From Marinobacter caseinilyticus (lineage in GTDB: Bacteria; Pseudomonadota; Gammaproteobacteria; Pseudomonadales; Oleiphilaceae), in NCBI RefSeq assembly GCF_011074955.1, contig NZ_WUQJ01000020.1, positions 124,001 through 188,000 of the forward strand: a stretch of 64,000 bases of DNA. The letters are read 5' to 3'. Shown piece by piece: positions 55,465 through 64,000 of this stretch; the first letter of the stretch is position 1; every line of letters begins with the position of its first letter. The position numbers were made by a program, and so were the translations under genes. The notes under the pieces are model-generated. The model did not search any database and was not told where the DNA came from. It worked only from the letters and a program-made list of their open reading frames with translations.

Positions 55465-56388
55465 ATGGTGAACTTAAGGGATTTTGATCTTAACTTGCTG
55501 GTTATTTTCAAGAACATCATGGAGCAGCGGTCAATTTCAAAGGCCGCAAACGAGCTGGGGTTATCACCTTCCGCGGTAAGCCATGCCTTGGGGCGCTTAC
55601 GCGGCATGCTCAACGATCAGTTGTTCTACCGGACGGCGAAGGGACTTGAACCCACGGACAGGGCCAAAGAGATTATTGTCCAGGTTGAGGACGGTTTAGC
55701 CTTTCTGTCGAATGCTATAAGCGCTCAGCAACAGTTTGTACCCGCAGACTCAAACAGAGTGTTCAGTATGCAGGTCGCTGATTATTTCTCGGGATTTTTC
55801 CTGCCGAGTTTCTCCAGCAGGATTCGCACGGAAGCACCCAATATCACCATAGATATTCTGCCTTTTTCCATTTCCACCGAAAGCGTATGGGATCGGGTTG
55901 ACGTGCAAATCAGACTGACACCAGGTCGGTTAAAACCAAAAGCCGTGCGCAGTAAAAGGTTAATGGCGGACGATGTCGTGGTGATTATGCGGCCAGACCA
56001 CCCCAGCGCCGCCGAGCCCATGACAGCGGAGTTATACGCCAGCTTACCGCATGTAAAGCTTTCACAGTCTTCAACGGGCACCACGGTCATTGACGATGCC
56101 CTCGCTGAACGAGGCCTCCAGAGGCATTCTGCTTTGATCGTCTCCAGTTGGGATACCATTCCCGACCTACTGCTGAAAACTGACTTGATTGCCATTGCAC
56201 CGAGTCGCCTTTTGTCCCTCGATCCTCGTCTCAAAGAACTCAAATCGGCGCCTCTGCCGTTGGAGGAAGTGGTGTTCTCCTTTGACCTCTGTTGGGACAA
56301 GAGCTCAGAGAACGAGTCAGGCCATAAATGGTTATGCGAAACCATCGTAGAAGTCTTTAATTCTGAAATCAGGCAGATTGATCAATAA
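55465..56388 (+). CDS. LysR family transcriptional regulator
   Basis: A 307-residue regulator: winged helix at 1-65 (NLLVIFKNIMEQRSISKAAN, LGLSPSAVSHALGRLRG), then a PBP-like sensor domain. It follows dctM by 250 bp on the same strand and is the likely regulator of the TRAP and deacetylase operons. Start ATG gives the usual MVNLRDFDLNLL beginning. Confidence 0.92.
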   Translation: MVNLRDFDLNLLVIFKNIMEQRSISKAANELGLSPSAVSHALGRLRGMLNDQLFYRTAKGLEPTDRAKEIIVQVEDGLAFLSNAISAQQQFVPADSNRVFSMQVADYFSGFFLPSFSSRIRTEAPNITIDILPFSISTESVWDRVDVQIRLTPGRLKPKAVRSKRLMADDVVVIMRPDHPSAAEPMTAELYASLPHVKLSQSSTGTTVIDDALAERGLQRHSALIVSSWDTIPDLLLKTDLIAIAPSRLLSLDPRLKELKSAPLPLEEVVFSFDLCWDKSSENESGHKWLCETIVEVFNSEIRQIDQ

Positions 56389-56406
56389 TGGGTGCGAACG
56401 TAAAAC

Positions 56407-56457
56407 AGGGTCAGGTCTTGAATCGTGCGATTGTGTGCAAGATCAAAACCTGACCCT
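56407..56457. repeat. 51-bp hairpin element with AGGGTCAGGT ends
   Basis: AGGGTCAGGT (56407-56416) and its inverse ACCTGACCCT (56448-56457) enclose a second inverted pair CTTG/CAAG. It lies between two convergent genes. The end sequence resembles small palindromic mobile repeats more than a terminator, as no T-run follows. Confidence 0.7.
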
Positions 56458-56484
56458 CAGTGAAATACCCGGCCCGATGAGGGA

Positions 56485-59400
56485 TTACGGCACGTATAAC
56501 GTCGCCTTGGTACTGAACAGAGAGACATCCTGCGTTGCACCGACGTCCCGCAACACGAAACTGGCGCCTGCATCCGCTGAAATGGCAAGGCCGTCGCTGG
56601 TGCCAACGTAAAGGACGTTGCCAAAGCTTCCCACGTACTCAACATTGAACGCACTCAGCCCTTCCAGGGCGGTGTTAATACTGAAACTGACGCCCTCATC
56701 GGTAGACACATTGAGATCGGTGGCGATGGCCGCGTACAGCGCATTGGCATCGGCATACAGGTCCCAGATGGCACTGACGCCCAGGCCGGAGTTGGCGCTG
56801 TTGCGGACCACCCAGTTGGCCCCCCCATCGGAGGTCACACTGATGCCGTCGCCGCCGCTGTCACTGCCCGCGTACAGCGTCGAGCCATAGGAGGCCAGGG
56901 TCTCGATGCGGTCCGTCGCCAGCCCGTCCGAGGCATACAGGCTTTGGTAGGCCACGCCGCCTTTGGTGGCAGGCAGGGACAAGCCGCCATCGGTGGCAAT
57001 AAACAGGGTTCCGTTGAGGTTCTCCAGGTCGTTGACGGTGTTATCGGCTAAACCATCTGCCACGGTATAGCGGGTAAAGCCGTTGCCATTGTCAATCGAT
57101 TCGGCAAGGCCGTTGTCCGTTGCCACGTACAGTGTGCTGCCGACAAAGGCGAGATCATTGAGCCGAGTACTACCCAGCCCCTGCGCAATGGACCGCGTTT
57201 CGAAGGTGACCCCGTCGTCGTCGGAAACACTCAGGCCGCTGTAGCCCGACACAAACAGCCGTCCACCGGACGCGGCAATGTCACGGACAATGTCCGCGGA
57301 CAGTCCCGGCAATGAGAAACTGGCTCCACCATCACCGGTCACGGAGAGACCACCCCCGCCGCTGATCATCACCTGACCGCCACCAGAGGTGATGGATGTA
57401 ACCAGATCGGCGCGCAAACCGTCTGCGGCTGTTACCGCGGCCCCGAAGCTGATGCCGCCATCATTGGAGACAAACAGTCGAACGTCAGTCCCGACCGACT
57501 CCTTCGCCGTGACGAACACATCGGTACCAGCCACTGCCAGTTGCAGCGGAAACTGCATCGTAATGGGCGCATTGGAAAAGCTCTGGCCCTGATCCGCCGA
57601 GGTGGAAACGCCGGCCCCGGTGAGCACATACCAGATGCCGTTAACACTGCAGGCGTCGTAGACGTCATCGGCCGCCAGGCCATCGCCGCTGTTGTAGAGG
57701 GTGAAACTCTCACCGTTGTCCGCTGACACAGACAGACCGGCATAGCTGCTCACAAAGACCAGACCTTCACACTGGCGGACGTCCAGCAAGGTGCTGTCCG
57801 GCAGGCCTTCCGCCACCCCCAGCGCCCCAAAACTCACGCCATAATTGCGGCTCACAAACAAGTCGGTGGAGGCAATGGCAAACAGGTCCTTGCCGGCAAA
57901 CGCCACGGCGGTCACGCTGCTCGACGCCAGCCCGTTGCCACTGTCGCTGTAGTAGTAATCACCAAAGGTATCGTCGGTAAACACCACGCCCTCGGAGGAG
58001 GCCAGCGCCACCCGACTGCCCTGTGAATCGATATCGTTCAGCAACAGGTTCGAGGAAAACCGGGAGTCCACGTTCACACGGTGCCAGCTCAGCCCATCAT
58101 CATCGGAGTAGAGCACAACATCATTCGAATCGCCCCACAAACGGCCGGACGCCGAGTCGTGGGAAAGATGTTCGGAGGCACTGGGATCCAGGCGCTGGAA
58201 GTCGTCCGCCTCAGGCCCGGTGCCGACCATCAGCCCATCTTCGGCGCCGACATAGAGCAGGCCCTCGTCAGACACCATGTACAGAGACTCCTTGACCGGC
58301 TCGGCGTTACCGGCAAGGTCCTCGGCATAGTAGCGGAGCCGCGTCACACCTTTCGGCAACGAAATGGCGCCGCTGGACGGCCCCTCAACCAGGGTGCCAT
58401 TGACAGGCGACAGCGCGGGATTACTGCCATCGGTGGTGTACACCAGCCGGGCGCACCCGGAGGTGGCATCGGTACAACTCAACATCACGTCAAGGGATGT
58501 ACCGGGATAGTAACCCGGCGCCTGGGCCCCAGTGGTTTGCGGGGCGACACAATCCGATGTCACGGCGAAGGAGAACTGTTCTGGCGCCGCCAGAGTATTG
58601 CCGGCCCTATCGGCAATGCCAATGTCCAGCGTCGCCTGGTAAACCGTGCCGCACTCAAGACGCACCAGCGGGTCGAGTGTCGCGGTGTAGCTCATCTCGT
58701 CATAACTGACCGTGCCGGGCATGCCGTTATCAAGATAAAAACTGCCTTCGTTGATGGTGGCCGGATCAATTGCCTCACTGAAGGTCACGACCACATCGGT
58801 GTTACGCGGCACGTCGGTCGCATCCGCCAGGGGGACGGTGGGCTGGACCACTTCCGGTGGTGTCAGGTCAACCGTGTAGACCTCTTGCACCTCCGGCTCG
58901 GCCCGGCCGGCATTATCGACGGAATAAAAACGCAGCACCGTCACGCCGCCACCGATACGGATCGAACCGCTATACGGTATCGACGGCTCACTGCCATCCG
59001 TCGAGTAGTAGGTGTTCGCGCAACCGGACCCCGCACCGTCATCACAGCTCAAAGTCACGTCAAGCTCCGTATTGAAGAGTCCTGACGTGCGCGACGGTGT
59101 GGTCGTAGGCGCGGTCAGATCCTGCGTCTGGAACGACCAGACATACGCGGACGGCATCGGATTCAGCGCTCTGTCAAAGGCCTGGATGTTTGCCTGGTAG
59201 CCGGTGTATTCCAGCAAGGGGGAATCGGGCGTAAACACTGCAGTCCTGCCGCTGTTCTGCAGGATAACGTCGCCAAAAACCGGACTGCCGCCGGACTCGG
59301 ACAGCTGGAAAGTGGCTCTGACAGAGGTCAGGTCGACGGACTCGTTAAACGTCACGGACAAGGCTGAACCAAGCGCTACGCCGTCCTGCGAATTCGCGGG

Positions 59401-59571
59401 GGAGGTCGAAACCACCGACGGGGGCGTTAAGTCTGTTGAACCCCCACTGCCACTGCCTCCACCACCACTGGTAACAGAATCAGTACCGTCGCTGCCACCG
59501 CCCCCACCACAGGCAGCCAGCGCAGCAGAAAGAAACACCCAGAGAAACGACCTCTTGGAAAAACGTATCAT
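56485..59571 (-). CDS. Large surface lipoprotein with Ig-like, chitobiase-C-like and propeller-like domains
   Basis: A 1028-residue lipoprotein: signal with lipobox LAAC followed by a Gly-rich linker (about 20-47), an Ig-like bacterial domain (about 50-150, PPSVVSTSPANSQDGVALGS), a chitobiase C-terminal-like domain (about 155-235, YYSTDGSEPSIPYSGSI), another Ig-like (about 237-340), another chitobiase-like (about 345-435), then about 590 residues of repeats such as GLSVSADNGESF and GLAESIDNGNGFTRY, a beta-propeller of the BNR/sortilin kind. Likely cell-surface binding or adhesion; no catalytic residues seen. Confidence 0.85.
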   Translation of the reverse strand: MIRFSKRSFLWVFLSAALAACGGGGGSDGTDSVTSGGGGSGSGGSTDLTPPSVVSTSPANSQDGVALGSALSVTFNESVDLTSVRATFQLSESGGSPVFGDVILQNSGRTAVFTPDSPLLEYTGYQANIQAFDRALNPMPSAYVWSFQTQDLTAPTTTPSRTSGLFNTELDVTLSCDDGAGSGCANTYYSTDGSEPSIPYSGSIRIGGGVTVLRFYSVDNAGRAEPEVQEVYTVDLTPPEVVQPTVPLADATDVPRNTDVVVTFSEAIDPATINEGSFYLDNGMPGTVSYDEMSYTATLDPLVRLECGTVYQATLDIGIADRAGNTLAAPEQFSFAVTSDCVAPQTTGAQAPGYYPGTSLDVMLSCTDATSGCARLVYTTDGSNPALSPVNGTLVEGPSSGAISLPKGVTRLRYYAEDLAGNAEPVKESLYMVSDEGLLYVGAEDGLMVGTGPEADDFQRLDPSASEHLSHDSASGRLWGDSNDVVLYSDDDGLSWHRVNVDSRFSSNLLLNDIDSQGSRVALASSEGVVFTDDTFGDYYYSDSGNGLASSSVTAVAFAGKDLFAIASTDLFVSRNYGVSFGALGVAEGLPDSTLLDVRQCEGLVFVSSYAGLSVSADNGESFTLYNSGDGLAADDVYDACSVNGIWYVLTGAGVSTSADQGQSFSNAPITMQFPLQLAVAGTDVFVTAKESVGTDVRLFVSNDGGISFGAAVTAADGLRADLVTSITSGGGQVMISGGGGLSVTGDGGASFSLPGLSADIVRDIAASGGRLFVSGYSGLSVSDDDGVTFETRSIAQGLGSTRLNDLAFVGSTLYVATDNGLAESIDNGNGFTRYTVADGLADNTVNDLENLNGTLFIATDGGLSLPATKGGVAYQSLYASDGLATDRIETLASYGSTLYAGSDSGGDGISVTSDGGANWVVRNSANSGLGVSAIWDLYADANALYAAIATDLNVSTDEGVSFSINTALEGLSAFNVEYVGSFGNVLYVGTSDGLAISADAGASFVLRDVGATQDVSLFSTKATLYVP

Positions 59572-59829
59572 GGAGCCACCCGTGAAAGCATTTTGTTATA
59601 GACAAAGGTTATAAATAAGAAGCTAGCAATTAATGACCACGGGCAAAACGGCTTCACACCAGTTATGCAAACTCTGTCACAAAGACGAGGGCGGCCAGGG
59701 CCTCTGGATCAATCACTGGAGAAAGGAATCAGGAAGAGATTCATCGGGTACTGAGGGCGCCTTGTTACACCGCCCGTGGCATACAGCTACTTGATCAAGG
59801 CCTGAAGTCGGTCATGCTTAGTCACGGAC
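59572..59829. other. Upstream region of the lipoprotein gene, no gene seen
   Basis: Holds the promoter of the lipoprotein (AT-rich near 59590-59625). No other element recognised up to the attC-like site. Confidence 0.4.
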
Positions 59830-59919
59830 ACTTAACGCCGAAGGTTATCAGCGCCGGAACGCGGCAAACGAACCCAAAAGCGCCCCGCTTTTAGTGTCCG
59901 GTTGACGGGCCGGTTGACT
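59830..59919 (-). repeat. attC-like site downstream of the Cys-rich cassette
   Basis: ACTTAAC (59830-59836, perfect RYYYAAC; leftward GTTAAGT, perfect GTTRRRY) and GTTGACT (59913-59919). Inside, AAAAGC/GCTTTT form a hairpin, and TGTCCGGTTGAC is shared with the site at 60258-60426 (TGTCTGGTTGAC). Confidence 0.55.
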
Positions 59920-59932
59920 GCACGCTTAAACG

Positions 59933-60247
59933 CTATTGCTTCCAGAATTCCCACCACCATTGACGGTGACGCGAATTCATTTCTTTTGCGCGGTCATAGC
60001 AAGCACCACACAATAAAGTAATGCCAGCAAAGGATTCGGATTCATCATTCCATTCGCCAACGCGATTCACCGTTTCCTCGCAGGCCGAACACCAAGAATC
60101 TGGCCGGGGGTTATCTGGGCGTTCCTCTGACGACCAAAAACCTCTTGGTAGTCCGTCTGTGAGACTTTGCACTATGTGTTGGCAAACAAACGTCGCCTGC
60201 TGTTTTCCGTGCTCACAGCATTCAACACAGTGTTCCTCGCTACTCAT
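59933..60247 (-). CDS. Cys-rich hypothetical protein (cassette gene)
   Basis: A 104-residue soluble protein with three cysteine clusters (CVECCEHG, WCSACEE, LCGACYD) that probably bind zinc, and an aromatic tail HRQWWWEFWKQ. No family recognised. It sits between two attC-like sites, so it is best seen as an integron-type cassette. Confidence 0.7.
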   Translation of the reverse strand: MSSEEHCVECCEHGKQQATFVCQHIVQSLTDGLPRGFWSSEERPDNPRPDSWCSACEETVNRVGEWNDESESFAGITLLCGACYDRAKEMNSRHRQWWWEFWKQ

Positions 60248-60257
60248 TGGGATTGCC

Positions 60258-60426
60258 TTTTAACGCCATAATTTGCGGGCGATTGAAGCGAAGTGTAAAC
60301 CGCTCCGCAAGATTGTTTTGTTATTAAATTTGTCAATTTTTCCTACCACTACTGCGGGGGGGGGGGGATTACCGAGGGAACCAAAAGCGGTACGCTTTTG
60401 GTGTCTGGTTGACCGCCTGGTTATGC
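60258..60426 (-). repeat. attC-like site with a G12 tract
   Basis: TTTTAAC (60258-60264) and GTTATGC (60420-60426) bound it; the hairpin CCAAAAGCG/CGCTTTTGG at 60381-60401 and the flanking TGTCTGGTTGAC match the 59830-59919 site. A run of 12 G at 60356-60367 lies inside. The PNPOx-like stop codon overlaps the right core. Confidence 0.45.
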
Positions 60427-60921
60427 ATGCTCCGACCACATCCCATCCATCATCACTGGGTAGGTGATGGGTTTGTAGTGGGTGAAATCAATATCCCTGA
60501 CATGGGTAAAGTCAGTCCAAAGCAGCCGCGCCCCTTTCATCCAATGAGACGGCTTAACCCGCTTTTCTATCCTCTCGATTTCTTCGGGTGTGGCTTCACG
60601 AACAGGCCCAACTTTGCCATAGAGCCTCACACCCGGTGGAGCAACGAAACGGCCTTTTAACAGCGACTTTAACCAGAAGAAGCGGCCCGCATTGACTGCC
60701 ATGATGCAAACATCAGGGTTCTGGTCGATGTTTTTACCCAAGGTCTCGGCGTAATGATCAAAGAAATATCCTGTCTGATCATCGCGGAGAAAGACAGTGC
60801 CGATGGGGGTAATATGGGGAGTGTTATCGGGATTAACGGTTGCGATAGAACAGTAGATACTCGAAGCCTGACCTTGTTCTAATACCGACTTCACTTTCTG
60901 CCAGTCGTCCTTGATGTTCAT
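60421..60921 (-). CDS. PNPOx-like split-barrel flavin/cofactor-binding protein
   Basis: A 166-residue protein of the pyridoxamine 5'-phosphate oxidase fold: ASSIYCSIATVNPDNTPHIT, GTVFLRDDQTGYFFDHYAET and VCIMAVNAGRFFWLKSLLKG. Related proteins bind FMN, F420 or heme; function not assignable. ATG 60921 has AGGAG upstream. It lies between attC-like sites and is probably a cassette gene. Confidence 0.8.
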   Translation of the reverse strand: MNIKDDWQKVKSVLEQGQASSIYCSIATVNPDNTPHITPIGTVFLRDDQTGYFFDHYAETLGKNIDQNPDVCIMAVNAGRFFWLKSLLKGRFVAPPGVRLYGKVGPVREATPEEIERIEKRVKPSHWMKGARLLWTDFTHVRDIDFTHYKPITYPVMMDGMWSEHA

Positions 60922-60936
60922 TGTTACTCCTTTTGT

Positions 60937-61014
60937 GCATATCGCTGAGCGCACCGGTGGCCTTGACGTAGCGAAGCGGAGACAAGGGCATCCGAGTGAC
61001 GCGCCTGGTTAGCT
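60937..61014 (-). repeat. attC site between toxin and PNPOx-like cassettes
   Basis: GCATATC (60937-60943) and GTTAGCT (61008-61014) flank arms that pair as CCTTG/CAAGG, CGG/CCG and CAC/GTG, with an unpaired T between CAC and CGG on the gene-proximal arm. The same CAC-T-CGG arrangement is in the site at 63511-63570. The toxin stop codon overlaps the GTTAGCT core. Confidence 0.72.
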
Positions 61015-61311
61015 GCTCCCAAGCATGTAAGCACGAAGCTGCCTCTCCTCTCGCATGACATAGAGGACAAAAACTCGCTTCACATCCTCACGATAAAAAA
61101 TGCGACATGGTGGAACGACGACTTCCCTATATACAGAATTAGGGAGCTCTGGAGGAATCCGCCCGGATTGGTGGAAATTTTCCAAGCAGTCGGTTTTATC
61201 GAAAACTTCTTCTACCAGGCGGCTTGCGGCGGCAGGATTATCCAGAGCAATGTACTCTGCGATTGCGCTTAACTCTTGAAGGGCCGGCTCAGTCCAGATT
61301 ACTTCAGCCAT
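61009..61311 (-). CDS. RelE/ParE family toxin
   Basis: A 100-residue toxin of the RelE/ParE superfamily: VIWTEPALQELSAIAEYIAL, DNPAAASRLVEEVFDKTDCL and REVVVPPCRIFYREDVKRVF, then VLYVMREERQL. Such toxins cleave mRNA at the ribosome or poison gyrase; which is not decided here. It overlaps the antitoxin end by 13 bp, the usual coupling. Part of a cassette with its antitoxin. Confidence 0.9.
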   Translation of the reverse strand: MAEVIWTEPALQELSAIAEYIALDNPAAASRLVEEVFDKTDCLENFHQSGRIPPELPNSVYREVVVPPCRIFYREDVKRVFVLYVMREERQLRAYMLGSS

Positions 61312-61556
61312 TTACTCATTTTCTCCCTGGCCTCACTTTGGCTGTACGTTCTTCCCTCAAGTACAGCACGCTCTCCTCGTGAGAGCCCCTCAAGCAGCTC
61401 AAGCCGACGCTGCATGAACTCGTAATCCTGCACATCAACAAGATAAGCCGATGGCTGGCCATGTTCCGTGATCAGTACCGGCTCTTTAGACAGGTGCAGG
61501 TCTGCCAAGATTTTTGTAGCTTGACGCTTAAGGTTTGTAACAAGCTCAACTTTCAT
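61299..61556 (-). CDS. Phd/YefM family antitoxin
   Basis: An 85-residue antitoxin: MKVELVTNLKRQATKILADL (DNA-binding fold), PVLITEHGQPSAYLVDV (conserved Phd core), then a toxin-binding C-terminus. It should neutralise the downstream toxin and repress the promoter through the palindrome just upstream. ATG 61556 is the likely start; a TTG at 61574 is possible. Confidence 0.9.
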   Translation of the reverse strand: MKVELVTNLKRQATKILADLHLSKEPVLITEHGQPSAYLVDVQDYEFMQRRLELLEGLSRGERAVLEGRTYSQSEAREKMSKWLK

Positions 61557-61580
61557 GGCCTCACCCTGATTCAAATTGAT

Positions 61581-61600
61581 AGTGACACTATAGTATCACT
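61581..61600 (-). promoter_or_regulatory. Toxin-antitoxin operator/promoter
   Basis: AGTGACACTATAGTATCACT is an almost perfect 20-bp palindrome (18 of 20 positions) about 25 bp upstream of the antitoxin start. TACTAT read leftward could serve as the -10 box. Likely autoregulatory site. Confidence 0.78.
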
Positions 61601-61619
61601 TTGCGGGTGAGGCAATTAC

Positions 61620-61680
61620 AGCTAACGCCAGCCAGCGCGGCTACGAAATTAAGTCGAAGCCGCAATGGAGTAGACGTCGC
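61620..61680 (-). repeat. Left remnant of an attC interrupted by the IS110 element
   Basis: AGCTAAC (61620-61626; leftward GTTAGCT) followed by a hairpin GCGGCT/AGCCGC with CGA/TCG inside (61637-61663). The matching core, GTTAAAT at 62876-62882, lies on the far side of the IS110 element. Confidence 0.5.
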
Positions 61681-61735
61681 CGTGCCTGGCCTTGTATGGA
61701 TAATTTCTGCGTTGTTTGGGTAAAGTGAGGCCCAC

Positions 61736-62821
<1,086 letters not shown>

Positions 62822-62876
62822 GAATCATGGCGAGGCGAAATGGCTTAATTTATGGCATTGACACCACAGTCACTTG

Positions 62877-63512
62877 TTAAATGCTTCCATCTCCGAATTT
62901 CTGTCGTCCAGCGCGAACAAACTCTTGGTGCTTAGCTACTACCTCATCTGCCGCATCGCCTATTTCCTCGGCCTCTTTCTGAAACTCAAGTTCTCGCTGA
63001 TGACCACCTTCGTAGTGATCAGGGCGAACAGCCTGAAATCCATACTTGTTCGGAGATGTGTACTTGCCAACTAACGTATTGAATTTCCGGGCAGCCGTAT
63101 AGAGTTGAACTTTTAGCTCTTCAACGTCTTTATCCTGGAACTCATGCTCTGCATTACCCCATTCATACAAAAATTCTTCGATGAGATTGATCTCATCTCG
63201 TTTGAACGAGCCCAAGAAATCATGAGTTTTCAGAAAATGGATTACCCCAGTGCTTGGCAGTAGCTCAAGAAGCTGCTTGAACAGAAATACGTCCGAGGGG
63301 TGGGCACCGGCGGCCTCTTCCTGAGTTTTGCGAGCGCCAGAATGGTCCTTCCAGTCAAACCCGACAAAAGCACCTAGCGATGCAAGAAAAACTACGATGG
63401 GTTCCCACTCAAAAGACCACCCCACAGGATTCCAAAAGAACCATGCTACCGTAGCCATAATACTCGCGAGGGAGAGATATTTTGCGACTTGCATCTTCAT
63501 ACTCATACTCAT
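62877..63512 (-). CDS. Hypothetical two-helix membrane protein (cassette gene)
   Basis: A 211-residue protein: two N-terminal membrane helices (YLSLASIMATVAWFFWN and PIVVFLASLGAFVGFDW), then a cytoplasmic helical domain with VIHFLKTHDFLGSFKRDEIN and EEFLYEWGNAEHEF. No family recognised. Its ATG is inside the attC core GTTAAATG at 63511-63517, and its stop TTA overlaps the next core at 62876-62882, so it is a complete gene cassette. Confidence 0.75.
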   Translation of the reverse strand: MSMSMKMQVAKYLSLASIMATVAWFFWNPVGWSFEWEPIVVFLASLGAFVGFDWKDHSGARKTQEEAAGAHPSDVFLFKQLLELLPSTGVIHFLKTHDFLGSFKRDEINLIEEFLYEWGNAEHEFQDKDVEELKVQLYTAARKFNTLVGKYTSPNKYGFQAVRPDHYEGGHQRELEFQKEAEEIGDAADEVVAKHQEFVRAGRQKFGDGSI

Positions 63513-63570
63513 TTAACGCCTCAAACACCGGCGCAGCTTTGCTGCGTCCGAGTGCTTTGACTTGTTATGT
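63511..63570 (-). repeat. attC site, canonical
   Basis: ATTTAAC (63511-63517) and GTTATGT (63564-63570) flank arms that pair closely: TCAAA/TTTGA, CAC/GTG, CGG/CCG and CGCAGC/GCTGCG around the central loop. A at 63551 and C at 63555 are unpaired on one arm only, the arm next to the upstream gene's stop codon. Such extrahelical bases set attC orientation and fit a leftward cassette. Confidence 0.87.
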
Positions 63571-63579
63571 GCTACTTGT

Positions 63580-64000
63580 TTATCGCCCATTTTGAAGATC
63601 CGTTAACGCTTGATCTAAATTACCCACAGCTTGGACAATAGTTTCAACAGCCGAGCGATCGAACTCGCCATCTCGCTGAGAATCATGGGTGCCACTATTT
63701 AGGTATCCCCATTCTATTGAACCGCCAGCCACTCCTAACAATGCATCCAGAGCTCCAATAGAGGAAATAACTGCATTAGACTGAATCGGATTCCTTCTCA
63801 AAGAAGAACGAATTTTACTGCACTTATTATTCAACTCCCACGGTGACCGTGGCCCGCTAAGCTTAAGTTCAATACGCCCATCTCCACGTCTTGCCATCCA
63901 AGTCCATAACCGGTCCGTTAGGCTTTCTATAGCTGCCCGAGAGTTATAAAGGGCTTCTCGTTTATCATCATTAGCGAATGCTTGCTGAGCTTTAAGATTG
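63580..64000 (-). CDS. C-terminal part of an unidentified protein, runs off the right edge
   Basis: The frame ending in TAA at 63580 stays open to the last base of the window, giving at least 139 residues; the first internal Met is at 63897, but coding clearly continues upstream (AFANDDKREALYNSRAAIES). It has SLTDRLWTWMARRGDGRIEL and KLSGPRSPWELNNKCSKIRS, a helical C-terminal region I cannot name. It is the gene whose 3' attC is 63511-63570, so probably a cassette gene. Confidence 0.6.
   Translation of the reverse strand, partial: NLKAQQAFANDDKREALYNSRAAIESLTDRLWTWMARRGDGRIELKLSGPRSPWELNNKCSKIRSSLRRNPIQSNAVISSIGALDALLGVAGGSIEWGYLNSGTHDSQRDGEFDRSAVETIVQAVGNLDQALTDLQNGR

Noticed and set aside
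58081-59085. 334-codon frame antisense to the large lipoprotein gene
   Set aside because: Composition is that of an antisense shadow; the lipoprotein on the other strand has signal, domains and repeats.

Overview
The window reads as chromosomal DNA of a moderately GC-rich gammaproteobacterium, probably from a saline or marine habitat. The grounds are a complete choline-to-glycine-betaine operon, a Pds-type dedicated sortase system of the kind known from marine proteobacteria, TRAP transport, a methylglyoxal synthase and many Gram-negative lipoproteins. The genus cannot be fixed from the sequence. No rRNA, tRNA or CRISPR array was seen.

Layout. 0-9.5 kb: acyl-CoA ligase with a TetR regulator, PPK2-type kinase, TatD hydrolase, a GluR0-like ligand-gated K+ channel, an NlpC/P60 lipoprotein, an NADPH oxidoreductase, a class II histone-deacetylase-like amidohydrolase and a cold-shock protein. 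10-17 kb: one leftward operon betI-betB-betA-choX-choW-choV behind a double BetI-type operator; choline is imported by ChoXWV and oxidised by BetA and BetB. 17-23 kb: LysO-type exporter, two small unknowns, and a signalling group (CheY-like receiver, receiver-HDOD protein, hybrid histidine kinase whose ATPase domain looks degenerate). 23-33 kb: aconitase, ABC exporter, a B-box-like zinc-finger membrane protein, a rhomboid protease, an OmpA lipoprotein and small membrane proteins.

33.9-39.6 kb: the dedicated sortase module, with class GN sortase and its VIT/vWA target running left, and the PdsR/PdsS two-component pair running right. 39.6-46.3 kb: DUF815 ATPase, mgsA, an alpha/beta hydrolase, a spermidine-synthase-like protein, trxC, a thioesterase, a cytochrome c and a putative secreted zinc protease. 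50.7-56.4 kb: a deacetylase/VOC operon divergent from a DctPQM TRAP transporter with a LysR regulator. 56.5-59.6 kb: a 1028-residue surface lipoprotein with Ig-like, chitobiase-like and propeller-like parts.

46.6-49.5 kb and 59.8-64 kb are accessory DNA: small leftward genes separated by attC-like recombination sites. These look like integron gene cassettes with no integrase inside the window. The best site, 63511-63570, folds as a canonical attC with unpaired bases on one arm; that base pattern (CAC-T-CGG) recurs at 60937-61014. Cassette genes include a RelE/Phd toxin-antitoxin pair, a PNPOx-like protein, a Cys-rich protein, an exported RraB-like protein and membrane proteins of unknown function. 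An IS110-family element appears to have landed inside one attC; its upstream non-coding stretch is a candidate bridge-RNA gene. The gene at the right edge is open to the end of the window and is partial.
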